A stretch of 64,000 nucleotides of DNA from Candidatus Melainabacteria bacterium (GCA_003258725.1 QHMG01000004.1:433499-497498), one strand, 5' to 3'; shown: positions 1 to 7,684, numbered from the stretch's first letter. A program made the numbers and translations. The notes: generated by a model not told the origin, from the letters alone.

Positions 1-331
1 TTAAGTTTGAAAAACATTTCTTTTTTACCCCGTATTCGTTGTAGTATAAGTAAAAGCGTCCTTGTGAACGACTTAATGATGAGTAATTATAATGCTTTTC
101 AGATATAATGCTTGATTTTATCTTCTCAAAAAATTTCTTAGCTTTCTTATTTTTTAATCTGTAAACTGATATTTCGTTGTTATTGTTGAGTCTCGTTAAT
201 TGTAAAACGGTGTTTCCACATATTGGACAGCTTTCCAAGTAATCTAACTCGCAAAAAATGTAGTTGTCATAAGGCTTAACGCTGAAAGTTTTGCACTTTC
301 TTAAGCCACTGCAACAGTGAACATATCCCAT
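1..331 (-). CDS. Partial zinc-ribbon-like protein, unknown function (runs off the left edge)
   Basis: This reading frame runs from an ATG at 331 to the window edge without a stop (about 110 codons seen), so the C-terminus is missing. A good ribosome site (GGAGAAG) lies 5' of the ATG. Cysteines near residues 6-7 and 13, then one at about 30 and a CPICG pair at about 37-40, suggest a small zinc-binding domain; a lysine-rich stretch follows. The frame stays open well upstream of the ATG, so a start at 358 or earlier is possible. A TATAAT at 431-436 (minus strand) could be its -10 box, with the 46-bp palindrome at 458-503 just upstream. I do not recognise the family. A phage or plasmid origin is a guess from its look only. 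Confidence 0.45.
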   Translation of the reverse strand, partial: MGYVHCCSGLRKCKTFSVKPYDNYIFCELDYLESCPICGNTVLQLTRLNNNNEISVYRLKNKKAKKFFEKIKSSIISEKHYNYSSLSRSQGRFYLYYNEYGVKKKCFSNL

Positions 332-430
332 ATTTCTTCTCCGACTGTGTAAAGGCATAGTTTGCCCCGTATTAATTCGCCAAACAGTTTTGCCATCGAG
401 GGCGTGAACCTTATCCGAATTTGTGTTTTT

Positions 431-436
431 ATTATA
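431..436 (-). promoter_or_regulatory. Possible -10 box for the left-edge gene
   Basis: Read on the minus strand this is a perfect TATAAT, about 95 bp upstream of the start at 331. The expected -35 position falls at the edge of the 46-bp palindrome at 458-503, and no good -35 match is present, so the palindrome may bind an activator or repressor. This is inference from position. Confidence 0.3.
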
Positions 437-457
437 CAAAATTTTTTTCAAAAAAAA

Positions 458-503
458 GTCCGTTTTAAAACGTACGAATTTTTACGTACGTATTTTTACG
501 GAC
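458..503. repeat. 46-bp palindromic repeat, copy 1
   Basis: This imperfect palindrome begins GTCCGT and ends ACGGAC, with a CGTACG core in each half and an A/T-rich centre. Its reverse complement matches 55251-55296 at about 43 of 46 positions, and the match extends through the flanking TCAT. No other copy was noticed in the window. The length and symmetry suit a protein-binding site such as an operator, a recombination site or a segregation site. See the findings. Confidence 0.7.
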
Positions 504-527
504 ATGACGGTTTGAAATTCTTTAAAT

Positions 528-1601
528 TTAATGCTTTAAGTCTAATTCACAGCACATCTGACAGGCACCAAAGACCTTTGCAACTTTAAGATTCTTTCTA
601 AAGCAACAATAATGTGGCTTGTTAAAGATTTCTTTTATAGAGTTCTCTCTTACATTGCCCATTTTCATTGAAAGACAAGGGTACATATCCCCCGCAGGTG
701 TAATGAAGGTGTTAGAAAACGGAAACTTACAAGGCTCATATATTTCATTTATCGGTGTTTCAGCCGAAGTGTTAAAGAAGTTTTCTATTGCTGACAAGGT
801 GTTAGGGCAGTTTTCAAATTTTGGTGAAAAGCGCAAACGTACATTTGAACGCTTTTGTAGGCTTTCAATCTCTTTGTAAACCTCTTTGAAATGCTCCATA
901 TCAAAGTATTTTTTTATAGGGTAATTGCCGTTAAACTCCTCAATAAAGCTATCGTGGAGAATTGAATTCTGTTTCAAGTTGTTATTACGTAAAAACGAGA
1001 TAGACAAAAACTCAAAACCCTTGTCATCACACAATTTGAACAACTTTGGTAAATCATCAAGGTTGTTTTCTAAAACAATGGTCTTAATGTCAACCATAGG
1101 GCGCTTTTTGCGTGAATTTAAGTTGTCTAAATTAGTCATTATTTTGTCAAAAATGCCGTCTTTGTTGCGGTTTAGGTCGTGATTTTTGCCGTAACCGTCT
1201 AGAGATACGGATAATAACAACATTTTTGTTCTTATAAATGCTTCAATTATCTCATCATTAATAAGTATGCCGTTTGAAACCACATTAACCTTTGAAAGTG
1301 TCTTTTTACAAGCCTTTTCGAGTATTTTAATAAAATCTTTTCTGATTAATGGTTCGCCTCCAACAAGAGTTATAAAGCTATAAAACGGCACTTGGTCAAT
1401 GATTTTGAACCATTCCTCTGTTGAAAGTTCTTGCTTGTTGCGGTCTTCGCCTACATAACAATACGGACATTGTAGATTGCATCTGTATGTTAGCTCAAAA
1501 AAATACCTCAAAGGCATTAATGCTCTGCCATATCTAGAGTTATAACTAGGTAAGGCATACAAATTTCTGGCTAAATCAAACATTTTTGAGTAATTAGGCA
1601 T
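528..1601 (-). CDS. Radical SAM/SPASM-domain protein
   Basis: This 357-aa protein has the radical SAM cluster motif CNLQCPYC near residue 41-48, which binds a 4Fe-4S cluster and S-adenosylmethionine. It continues through GGEP (about residue 80), a typical radical SAM motif, and VSLDG. The C-terminal 100 residues hold seven or more cysteines in SPASM order, including CKFPFSN, MYPCLS and CQMCCEL, which would bind auxiliary clusters. The family includes sulfatase maturases, PqqE-like enzymes and peptide-modifying maturases; the substrate cannot be told here. No sulfatase or precursor peptide is visible beside it. The start at 1601 has AAGG upstream and also GATAAT six bases before the ATG. Adjacent rimI is divergent. 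Confidence 0.85.
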   Translation of the reverse strand: MPNYSKMFDLARNLYALPSYNSRYGRALMPLRYFFELTYRCNLQCPYCYVGEDRNKQELSTEEWFKIIDQVPFYSFITLVGGEPLIRKDFIKILEKACKKTLSKVNVVSNGILINDEIIEAFIRTKMLLLSVSLDGYGKNHDLNRNKDGIFDKIMTNLDNLNSRKKRPMVDIKTIVLENNLDDLPKLFKLCDDKGFEFLSISFLRNNNLKQNSILHDSFIEEFNGNYPIKKYFDMEHFKEVYKEIESLQKRSNVRLRFSPKFENCPNTLSAIENFFNTSAETPINEIYEPCKFPFSNTFITPAGDMYPCLSMKMGNVRENSIKEIFNKPHYCCFRKNLKVAKVFGACQMCCELDLKH

Positions 1602-1629
1602 GCCTTTATTATCCTTTAAAAACGCTAGT

Positions 1630-1658
1630 TTTACAAGTTTTTGTTTTTATTGTAAAAT
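1630..1658 (+). promoter_or_regulatory. Promoter of rimI, apparently leaderless
   Basis: TTTACA (1630-1635), a 17-bp spacer and TAAAAT (1653-1658) are followed after exactly six bases by the ATG at 1665. Transcription would begin at or next to the start codon, and there is no Shine-Dalgarno sequence. Confidence 0.6.
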
Positions 1659-1664
1659 CAAATT

Positions 1665-2204
1665 ATGGAAAAGAGTTTAATAAAAATACGTCCTATGCAA
1701 AAGCAAGATATAGACGGTGTTATAGCGATTGAAGAAGCAACCTATGGCGAGCATCATTGGTCTAAGGACTCTTTTTACTCTGAATTGAATAATAATTTGG
1801 CTAGATACTACTGTGCGTTTGATGAAAACGATACTTTAATGGGATATATTGGCTCGTGGTTTGTAATTGACGAGGCTCATATTACGAATTTGGCTATAAG
1901 TCCTGATTTTAGACGTAAGCATATTGGCGAAAGTCTATTAAGAACAGTAATTGAGAACTGTTTTAAAGAAAAAATAAAATATTTGACATTAGAGGTTAGA
2001 ATAGGCAATGCGCCTGCAATTGGGCTGTATGAGAAGTATTCTTTTAAATCTCTAGGAACAAGAAAAGGCTATTATCAAGATAACAATGAAGATGCCTTGA
2101 TAATGTGGACAGAAAACATTTTTTGGGATAAATTTAAAGAGCAGTATGCAAAAAACGTAAGCGCTTTAGACGAAAAAGTGGACGTAAAGTATTATGATAA
2201 TTGA
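1665..2204 (+). CDS. rimI: Ribosomal-protein S18 alanine N-acetyltransferase (GNAT)
   Basis: This GNAT-fold acetyltransferase should transfer an acetyl group from acetyl-CoA to the N-terminal alanine of ribosomal protein S18. The acetyl-CoA loop is visible around residues 82-93 (SPDFRRKHIGES). The RimI hallmark LEVRIGNAPAIGLYEK, then GTRKGYYQ and DALIMW, follows. At 179 aa it is about 30 residues longer than usual; the extra part is a C-terminal tail. It overlaps the next gene by 11 bp, so the two are probably co-transcribed. RimI fits the motifs better than a generic GNAT. Confidence 0.88.
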   Translation: MEKSLIKIRPMQKQDIDGVIAIEEATYGEHHWSKDSFYSELNNNLARYYCAFDENDTLMGYIGSWFVIDEAHITNLAISPDFRRKHIGESLLRTVIENCFKEKIKYLTLEVRIGNAPAIGLYEKYSFKSLGTRKGYYQDNNEDALIMWTENIFWDKFKEQYAKNVSALDEKVDVKYYDN

Positions 2205-2883
2205 AAAACCAGCAAAAGTTAAGAAAGAAAACGTATTTAAGTACAACGGCGAACCTGTGAAAATGACACTAGGTACGCTAATTTTGACTTGCTTGTGTGT
2301 CTTTATGATTATTATTGCAACGTTTACACAAATTTCGTTTACCCATTTTATAATTCCTGCGGACTTTTTGACATATTTAAATGACGGAATCACTCCAACA
2401 ATTATTAAAGAACACTTTTTTAAGTATTACAGATATATTCCTCAAGTGCCTGTAATTCTATTTATTGCAGCGTTGTTGGGTAAAGTATTTGGCATAATTG
2501 CAGTGTTGGTCTATATTGCAATAGGTTTGTTTGTTTACCCTGTCTTTGCTTTAGGCGGTGGTCCAAAATACATTATGAATGCTAATTTTGGCTATATTTT
2601 AGCTTATATTCCAGCAGTGTTCTTTGCTTCATCTATTTTGAAAAATAATTTTTGCTTTAAAAATATCCTACAAGCCTCTATTGTAGCTGTTTTGGTAATT
2701 CATATAATTGGAATTTTTTACTCCTTATTTATTGGTGTAATCAGCCAAGTTTCAAACTCACTTTTGTTGGGGTGGATTATAGCGCAAAGTGGTACAAAAA
2801 TTCTTTATGACTTTATGTTTAGTGTAATGTCTATCATTGTTTCAGGCTGGGTAAAACGTTTTTTATGGATTACTATGTGTTAA
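2194..2883 (+). CDS. bioY: BioY-like biotin uptake membrane protein
   Basis: This 229-aa integral membrane protein has about six hydrophobic segments. A glycine-rich stretch at about residues 116-135 (FVYPVFALGGGP, then NFGYILAYIPA) resembles the signature of BioY, the substrate-binding S component of energy-coupling-factor biotin transporters. The ECF ATPase and transmembrane partners are not in this window; BioY can work alone or with shared modules. The N-terminal 25 residues are polar. It overlaps rimI by 11 bp. The assignment rests on the glycine motif and topology, so another small S component is possible. Confidence 0.65.
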   Translation: MIIEKPAKVKKENVFKYNGEPVKMTLGTLILTCLCVFMIIIATFTQISFTHFIIPADFLTYLNDGITPTIIKEHFFKYYRYIPQVPVILFIAALLGKVFGIIAVLVYIAIGLFVYPVFALGGGPKYIMNANFGYILAYIPAVFFASSILKNNFCFKNILQASIVAVLVIHIIGIFYSLFIGVISQVSNSLLLGWIIAQSGTKILYDFMFSVMSIIVSGWVKRFLWITMC

Positions 2884-2972
2884 CTTTTATTACGAATTTG
2901 ACGAATCGCTAGCAAATATTATTTTCAGGCTTTTTAGACTATATGTTAACCCAAAAGAAGGAGATATTTATT

Positions 2973-3124
2973 ATGACATCGTCAAAACTAAGCGAGAAAA
3001 AGGTTCAAAGTAAGAACATGGACGAATTTGAAATTTACTTGAAAAATCAATGCATGAAGACTACTTTAACGGCATTGAGATTGAGTCTTTCTCTTGGTAT
3101 AAAAAGATGTTAGGTATTAAATAA
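2973..3124 (+). pseudogene. Small gene split by a -1 shift in an A5 run
   Basis: A strong ribosome site (AAGAAGGAG) precedes an ATG at 2973. The uninterrupted frame gives a 46-aa peptide ending at 3113 whose tail is an unconvincing Leu/Ser-rich stretch. If one extra A is read in the run near 3042-3046, the frame continues with an acidic-aromatic tail containing EDYFNGIEIESFSWYKKML and ends at 3124, about 50 aa in all. That tail looks far more protein-like. A rho-independent terminator follows at 3133. It may be a sequencing error, a real mutation or recoding; the function is unknown. Confidence 0.45.
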
Positions 3125-3132
3125 AACTTTTG

Positions 3133-3163
3133 AAAAGGGGACGTCAAAAACGTCCTCTTTTTA
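3133..3163 (+). terminator. Intrinsic terminator
   Basis: An A-rich stem arm with GGGGACGT pairs with ACGTCCTC across a five-base CAAAA loop (one G-T pair) and runs into TTTTT. It ends the small-gene transcript and directly precedes the pilin promoter. Confidence 0.85.
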
Positions 3164-3193
3164 TTGACAATATTGTCTTGTATGTGTTATAAT
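3164..3193 (+). promoter_or_regulatory. Consensus sigma-70 promoter of the pseudopilin gene
   Basis: A perfect TTGACA (3164-3169) and a perfect TATAAT (3188-3193) are separated by 18 bp, giving a leader of roughly 40 nt before the ATG at 3238. This is the strongest-looking promoter in the window. Confidence 0.85.
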
Positions 3194-3237
3194 GTTAAAT
3201 AGTTTTTTAATATTTTTTTGAATAAAAAGAGGTTTAA

Positions 3238-4044
3238 ATGAAAATGAATTTTAAAAAATCTGCATTCACTTTGGCAGAAACACTTATCGTTATTGGGATT
3301 ATCGGTGTAATTGCATCGTTAACAATTCCTACTCTTTCAAACGAAACAAACTCTAAAGAAGTAGTTACAAAATTGAAAAAAACTCAAGCTATTTTGGAAG
3401 ATGCATTTGGTCGTGCTGAAGCTCAATACGGCTCTTTAGACGATTGGACAACACTTAACACAAATACTTTCACTCAAAGAATGACAGGTACTATGAAACT
3501 TACTAAAGTTTGTAGCACATCAGCGGACGATACAGGTTGCTTTGGTACTCAAAACACAGCAAACTTTATGAAACTAGATGGTTCTGTTACAACAGCTGCA
3601 AAAGGTTCTACTTTAGGCAAGGTTGTTTTAGCTGATGATTCAGCAGTAGGTTTTTACTTAGAACAAACTTCTTCTAAAGATTGTAACAAAGACGTAACTT
3701 CAAATAACGCTTCGTTACCAGACTTACACAAGGTTTGTGGTGTTATTACAGTTGATATTAACGGTGCTAGCAAAGGTAAATCAATTTGGGGACGTGACTT
3801 GTTCGCATTCTACATTACAAGACATGGTTTATACCCTGTAGGTATGGACGGTGATACAAATGCTAAGTTCAAAGAAAATTGTATTACAACAGTTGCAGCT
3901 GGTAATGCTGGTACAGGTTGTACAGCTTGGGTAGTAACTAATGGTAACATGGATTACACAGATGTTAATAGTTCAGACGGTAAATGTTTGAAGGGTAATA
4001 CTAGTGCAAAATTAGGTTGGCAAAATCAAACATCTTGCAGATAA
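3238..4044 (+). CDS. Type IV pilin-like / pseudopilin protein
   Basis: This 268-aa protein has a class III (prepilin) signal: a short basic leader ending in Ala, then FTLAETLIVIGIIGVIASLT with the conserved Glu at mature position 5. A prepilin peptidase would cleave before the Phe and methylate it. The hydrophobic helix continues as an amphipathic stalk, and the C-terminal half is a Gly/Thr/Ser-rich globular domain with about eight cysteines, many in likely disulfide pairs. Ala rather than the usual Gly at the -1 cleavage position is also seen in the second pilin at 47699. No assembly genes are nearby, so whether it forms pili or a secretion pseudopilus is unknown. AAGAGG precedes the ATG; an in-frame ATG at 3244 is an alternative. 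Confidence 0.85.
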   Translation: MKMNFKKSAFTLAETLIVIGIIGVIASLTIPTLSNETNSKEVVTKLKKTQAILEDAFGRAEAQYGSLDDWTTLNTNTFTQRMTGTMKLTKVCSTSADDTGCFGTQNTANFMKLDGSVTTAAKGSTLGKVVLADDSAVGFYLEQTSSKDCNKDVTSNNASLPDLHKVCGVITVDINGASKGKSIWGRDLFAFYITRHGLYPVGMDGDTNAKFKENCITTVAAGNAGTGCTAWVVTNGNMDYTDVNSSDGKCLKGNTSAKLGWQNQTSCR

Positions 4045-4047
4045 TAT

Positions 4048-4932
4048 TTAAAAGATAAAATAATCATTAGAGATAGCTGACTCAGTTCCAATAGGAATAG
4101 TCAGCTTTTCTCTTGCATGAGTAATCTTCAAACCGCTGATAGCAGGCACTTTTAACTCTTGTGCAAGTTCATTTTCTAAATCTTTTAGCCATTCTTGATT
4201 ATCAATATCTAAAAACTCTCCAAAAACAATCCCTGCAATGTTTTTACGGAATTGTTCAAGGTTTATTAATTGAGTAAACATTTTGTCTAATTTATAAACA
4301 GGTTCGTTTAAGTCTTCAGCAAAGAAAATGAACTTTTCATCAGGTATAAAATCAAGTCCACAAAGTGATACAAGAGTTGCGAGGTTTCCACCAAAGGTTA
4401 TACCAGAGGCTTTACCTTCTCTAATTATTTCTATTGCTTTATGCTCTTGTTTTTCGTCAGTTGTGACCGTTTTAAAAAACTCATCTAGCGTGAATTTATT
4501 AAGGTCTTTTGCCCCAAAGTCACCGTTAATCATCGGCGCAGAGTAGGTTACAAGCCCTGCGTATTTTAGTATCATTGCTGAAAGAGCGGTTATATCTGAA
4601 TGTCCAGCGAAAATCTTTGGGTTATTTCTGATTAAACTGTAATCAATTTTGTTTACAAGTCTAATTGCGCCGTAACCACCTCGTAGAGCTATGATTGCTT
4701 TAATATCTTTGTCCTCAAATGCGCTATGTAAGTCCTCAAGACGTTCTTCATCTGAGCCTGCTAGGTATTTATTGAGTTTTAGAACATTCTTACCGCATTT
4801 AACCTTATAACCTAAATTTTCAAAATATCTAGTGGCTCTTAATAAATTCTCATTACTTTCAACACCGCCAGAAGGTGCTATAATACTGATTGTATCGCCT
4901 TTTTCTAATTTTTTAGGTTTAATTAAATTCAT
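4048..4932 (-). CDS. ldcA: Muramoyltetrapeptide (LD-) carboxypeptidase, S66 family
   Basis: This cytoplasmic serine peptidase should remove the terminal D-Ala from murein tetrapeptides during cell-wall recycling. The S66 features are present: an N-terminal GDTISIIAPSGG, the ALRGGYGAIRL loop, GHSDITAL with the nucleophilic Ser, and a C-terminal ITHAREKLTIPIG with the catalytic His. A related self-immunity branch (MccF) shares this fold, but no microcin genes are here. I set the start at 4932 (MNLIKPKK, 294 aa) because longer versions would run into the dnaX promoter. It is divergent from dnaX with 40 bp between. Confidence 0.88.
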   Translation of the reverse strand: MNLIKPKKLEKGDTISIIAPSGGVESNENLLRATRYFENLGYKVKCGKNVLKLNKYLAGSDEERLEDLHSAFEDKDIKAIIALRGGYGAIRLVNKIDYSLIRNNPKIFAGHSDITALSAMILKYAGLVTYSAPMINGDFGAKDLNKFTLDEFFKTVTTDEKQEHKAIEIIREGKASGITFGGNLATLVSLCGLDFIPDEKFIFFAEDLNEPVYKLDKMFTQLINLEQFRKNIAGIVFGEFLDIDNQEWLKDLENELAQELKVPAISGLKITHAREKLTIPIGTESAISNDYFIF

Positions 4933-4937
4933 AATAC

Positions 4938-4966
4938 TTCTCATAACCTCATTCTTAATATATAAT
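4938..4966 (+). promoter_or_regulatory. Promoter of dnaX, apparently leaderless
   Basis: TTCTCA (4938-4943), a 17-bp spacer and a perfect TATAAT (4961-4966) are followed by six bases and then the ATG at 4973. No ribosome site is present. Confidence 0.55.
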
Positions 4967-4972
4967 AATAAC

Positions 4973-6958
4973 ATGAATGAAAAATATATACCGTTATACA
5001 GAAAATATAGACCACAGACTTTAGAAGAAATTGTTGGTCAAGAACACGTTAAAAAGGCGCTAACAAATGCTATTGAGCTTAACAAAATTGCTCATGCGTA
5101 CTTGTTTACAGGTCCTAGAGGAACAGGTAAAACCTCAACAGCAAGAATTCTTGCTAAATCCTTAAACTGTGTAAATGGACCTACTACACACCCTTGTGGC
5201 AAATGTCCTAGCTGTCTTGATATTATCAACTCAACTCCGATTGACGTAATTGAAATTGATGCAGCAAGTAATCGTTCAGTAAATGATGCGCAAAATATCT
5301 TGGAGAAAATTCAGTATGCGCCAGTAAACGGTAAATACAAAATTTATATTATCGACGAAGTTCACATGCTTACAACACAAGCATTTAACGCACTTTTAAA
5401 GACTTTGGAAGAACCCCCAGAAAATGTAGTGTTTATTCTTGCAACAACGGAAGTTCACAAGGTTTTAGACACTATTAAGAGTCGTTGCCAAAGGTTTGAT
5501 TTCAAGCGTATTACAACTGACGACATTGTAAATCATCTTAAATATGTTTCAAAACAAGAAAATATTAATATTGAAGACGATGCACTTATGACAATTGCTA
5601 AGAATGCTGCGGGCGGAATGCGTGATAGTTTAGCACTTTTAGACCAATTGAGCGTTTTAGATACAGAACATGCGATTACAACAGAAGATATCAATATGCT
5701 TTTAGGTCGTTTGTCTTTTGATGTTTTACACCGCCTGTCTCAATGTATAATTGCTTCTCAGCCAAATAATGCAATAGAAATTTTTAACGAAATCTATAAT
5801 TCTGGTAATGAACCAACTCAAATTTTAATGAATTTGTTAAACTATTTTAAAAATCTGTTAATTGTTAAAAATTGTAAGTCAGAGCTTGTAATTGAGCTTA
5901 CTCAAACGACCGAAAGCCAAGCCAAGACCCTTAAAGAGCAAGCTAGCGAGCTTGAAACTCAACAAATAGTGTTCTTGATTGATAAGATTCAACACTACAT
6001 TCAAGAGCTTAAAATGACGACTAATCAGCATTTGTGGCTTGAAGTTGCAATGATTGATTTGGCAAATTTGGCAGAAAATTCAAAACTTCTTGATTTGCAA
6101 AATAGAATTGCAAGGTTAGAAGGCGGTGAGGTTGCTCATGAGGTTGTAATGCCTAATTACAAGACTCCGCCAGCTCCTGTTCAAAAACCGTCTATGAAAC
6201 CTGCAAGTGCACCAGTTCATACCCCTGTTGTGAATGAAGTTCACCATGTAGCGCCAGAAGTAAAAGAGGTTAAAGAGGAAGTTACAACTAAAGTTGAGAC
6301 ACCTGTGGAAGAACCTAAAATACAAGTTGAACAGCCTAAAGCTATTGAGAAACCAGTTGAAACATCTCAAGAAGATGCTTTTCCTGCCGTTAATACTTCA
6401 AGCTATGATCATGCAGATTTGGTTACAATGTGGCATGAATTGCTTTCTAACATTACAAGTACCCCTACTAGAGAGTTATTGAAGCAATTAGGCAAACCTG
6501 TTGAAATTACTCCAGAAAGCGTCGTTATTGCAATTAAGCAAGAAATATTTGTTAAACAATGGAGTGAAGATGCCAAAAAGAAGACTATTGTTGATGCTGT
6601 AGATAAATTATTTAGTCAAAAAGGCTCTAATGTTGTAATTAGGCAACCTTTACCATCTGATTCGCAAATAAATATTACATCAGCGCCAAAACAAGAGGTT
6701 GCAAAGTCAACTCCAAAGCCACAACAACTAAAAGAAGAACCTTCTCACGAAGAACCATTACCAGAAAAAAAGCAAGAGGCTGAAACTCTTACTACAACGG
6801 TTGTTGACGTAGAAAAACCAACCTCTGATCCTGATATGGTTGAGTTAGTAGAAGTAGAAGTTCCAAGTGAAAAGACTGAAAATAAAATTGAGAGTGAAAC
6901 TGTTTCAGATCAAGTTCGTATGGTGAAAGACCTTTTTGAAGGTAAAATCGTAGAATAA
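4973..6958 (+). CDS. dnaX: DNA polymerase III clamp-loader subunit tau/gamma
   Basis: DnaX is the AAA+ motor subunit of the clamp loader that places the sliding clamp on DNA. The 661-aa protein shows Walker A GPRGTGKTS at about residues 47-55 and a zinc cluster with CGKCPSC. The Walker B region IIDEVHML and a sensor region ILATTE follow. After about residue 375 a Pro/Glu/Val-rich linker leads to a domain at about 475-565 that resembles tau's polymerase-binding part. The start is ATG 4973 (MNEKYIPLYRKYRP), the family's usual N-terminus, although the frame is open further upstream. An in-frame A AAA AAG heptamer at 6766-6772 could give a 603-aa shortened form. Confidence 0.95.
   Translation: MNEKYIPLYRKYRPQTLEEIVGQEHVKKALTNAIELNKIAHAYLFTGPRGTGKTSTARILAKSLNCVNGPTTHPCGKCPSCLDIINSTPIDVIEIDAASNRSVNDAQNILEKIQYAPVNGKYKIYIIDEVHMLTTQAFNALLKTLEEPPENVVFILATTEVHKVLDTIKSRCQRFDFKRITTDDIVNHLKYVSKQENINIEDDALMTIAKNAAGGMRDSLALLDQLSVLDTEHAITTEDINMLLGRLSFDVLHRLSQCIIASQPNNAIEIFNEIYNSGNEPTQILMNLLNYFKNLLIVKNCKSELVIELTQTTESQAKTLKEQASELETQQIVFLIDKIQHYIQELKMTTNQHLWLEVAMIDLANLAENSKLLDLQNRIARLEGGEVAHEVVMPNYKTPPAPVQKPSMKPASAPVHTPVVNEVHHVAPEVKEVKEEVTTKVETPVEEPKIQVEQPKAIEKPVETSQEDAFPAVNTSSYDHADLVTMWHELLSNITSTPTRELLKQLGKPVEITPESVVIAIKQEIFVKQWSEDAKKKTIVDAVDKLFSQKGSNVVIRQPLPSDSQINITSAPKQEVAKSTPKPQQLKEEPSHEEPLPEKKQEAETLTTTVVDVEKPTSDPDMVELVEVEVPSEKTENKIESETVSDQVRMVKDLFEGKIVE
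6766..6772 (+). promoter_or_regulatory. Candidate -1 ribosomal frameshift heptamer in dnaX
   Basis: A AAA AAG lies in the zero frame as GAA AAA AAG (codons 598-600). A -1 slip would add Ala-Arg-Gly and stop at TGA 6781-6783. The same heptamer drives gamma synthesis in E. coli dnaX. No strong downstream hairpin or upstream anti-Shine-Dalgarno helper was seen. Confidence 0.4.
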
Positions 6959-7086
6959 TTAAATATTCTTAATATTTACTAAAAAAGCGTTATTAAACAT
7001 GGTTACAAGGGCATATATAATATATAACCATTCTTTATATTATTCCCTAGATAACTTACCTTACCATACTCCTTTATCATGTTACG

Positions 7087-7106
7087 AGCCGAGTAATCGG
7101 CTGATT
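7087..7106 (+). terminator. Hairpin, probable dnaX terminator
   Basis: AGCCGA pairs with TCGGCT across GTAA and is followed by GATTTT. The U-tract is short, so termination may be weak. It lies 130 bp past dnaX. Confidence 0.45.
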
Positions 7107-7115
7107 TTCATATCA

Positions 7116-7227
7116 TAATTCCATAGTATAAAAATTAAACACTTATAAATTTGTCGCACTTGTGCGATAAGAGCTTCAGATAGGCATTAAAATTCTTGTG
7201 TACCGATTTCGCTTATCTGGAGTTTTT
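7116..7227 (+). ncRNA. Possible structured small RNA
   Basis: On the plus strand a TATAAA at about 7127-7132 is followed by a small TCGCAC/GTGCGA hairpin (7154-7167). Next comes a 12-bp stem whose arms lie at 7174-7185 and 7211-7222, with only G-U exceptions and a 25-nt loop, running directly into TTTTT (7223-7227). It points toward the convergent yhcH gene. It could instead be a second dnaX terminator or an antisense RNA to the yhcH 3' end. No known RNA family was recognised. Confidence 0.3.
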
Positions 7228-7684
7228 ATATGCTTATTTTTACAACTGCTTTTTTTACGTAAGACGGTGTGTCCATAGCTATTTGAGGCATGTGAACATC
7301 TTGTGGATAAAGTATAATAAAATCGTTTTCGCACATATTTATAAATTGGTGCTTATCGTTTGTTGTGTTAAGAAATTCAAGGTCTTTTGCTTCGTCATAA
7401 GCCTCAGATGTTTGGTAATTGTCTATTTCACCAACTCCAATTCTTTCAGAACCTTTAATCATAAACTGTATGTCGATATATTTCCTGTGAGCTTCCCATT
7501 TACCTTGTGTTTCAGACTTTGATGTATAGTCTTGAATATTAATATAAACGTCATTGCCTAAAATGTCATAATGCCCGTTTTCACACTCTTTTAGGTCGTT
7601 TTGTTCAAGATATTTCAAGGCTAATTTAATCTTGTCTGACAAGTTATAATAGTTTTTCGTATATTTTAATGAGTTTTTAATCAT
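7226..7684 (-). CDS. YhcH/YjgK/YiaL family protein
   Basis: This 152-aa protein of the DUF386 / EbgC-like cupin family has the family features EAHRKYIDIQFMIKGSE near residues 64-80 and DVHMPQI near 129-135. Members bind metal in a beta-barrel and are linked to sugar or sialic-acid processing, but the biochemical role is poorly settled, and no sugar operon surrounds this copy. Its ATG follows TATACT by exactly six bases, so the mRNA appears leaderless. It is divergent from the GIY-YIG gene with only 23 bp between the two start codons. Confidence 0.82.
   Translation of the reverse strand: MIKNSLKYTKNYYNLSDKIKLALKYLEQNDLKECENGHYDILGNDVYINIQDYTSKSETQGKWEAHRKYIDIQFMIKGSERIGVGEIDNYQTSEAYDEAKDLEFLNTTNDKHQFINMCENDFIILYPQDVHMPQIAMDTPSYVKKAVVKISI

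Noticed and set aside
362..589. Plus-strand 75-aa frame over the left palindrome
   Set aside because: It starts at a TTG without ribosome site, overlaps the radical SAM gene end and runs antisense to a better frame; it looks like a shadow.
2194..2883. Signal peptidase II or a riboswitch-controlled vitamin operon at the BioY-like gene
   Set aside because: No Asp-based lspA motifs, and the gene overlaps rimI so there is no leader in which a riboswitch could fit.
4832..4972. Longer N-terminus for dnaX
   Set aside because: It would overlap the LD-carboxypeptidase gene in antisense and place 47 unrelated residues before the family's normal start; a promoter ends six bases before ATG 4973.
6116..6370. 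Minus-strand frame inside dnaX
   Set aside because: Arg/Asn/Phe-rich composition typical of the antisense of a Pro/Glu/Lys linker; dnaX is certain here.
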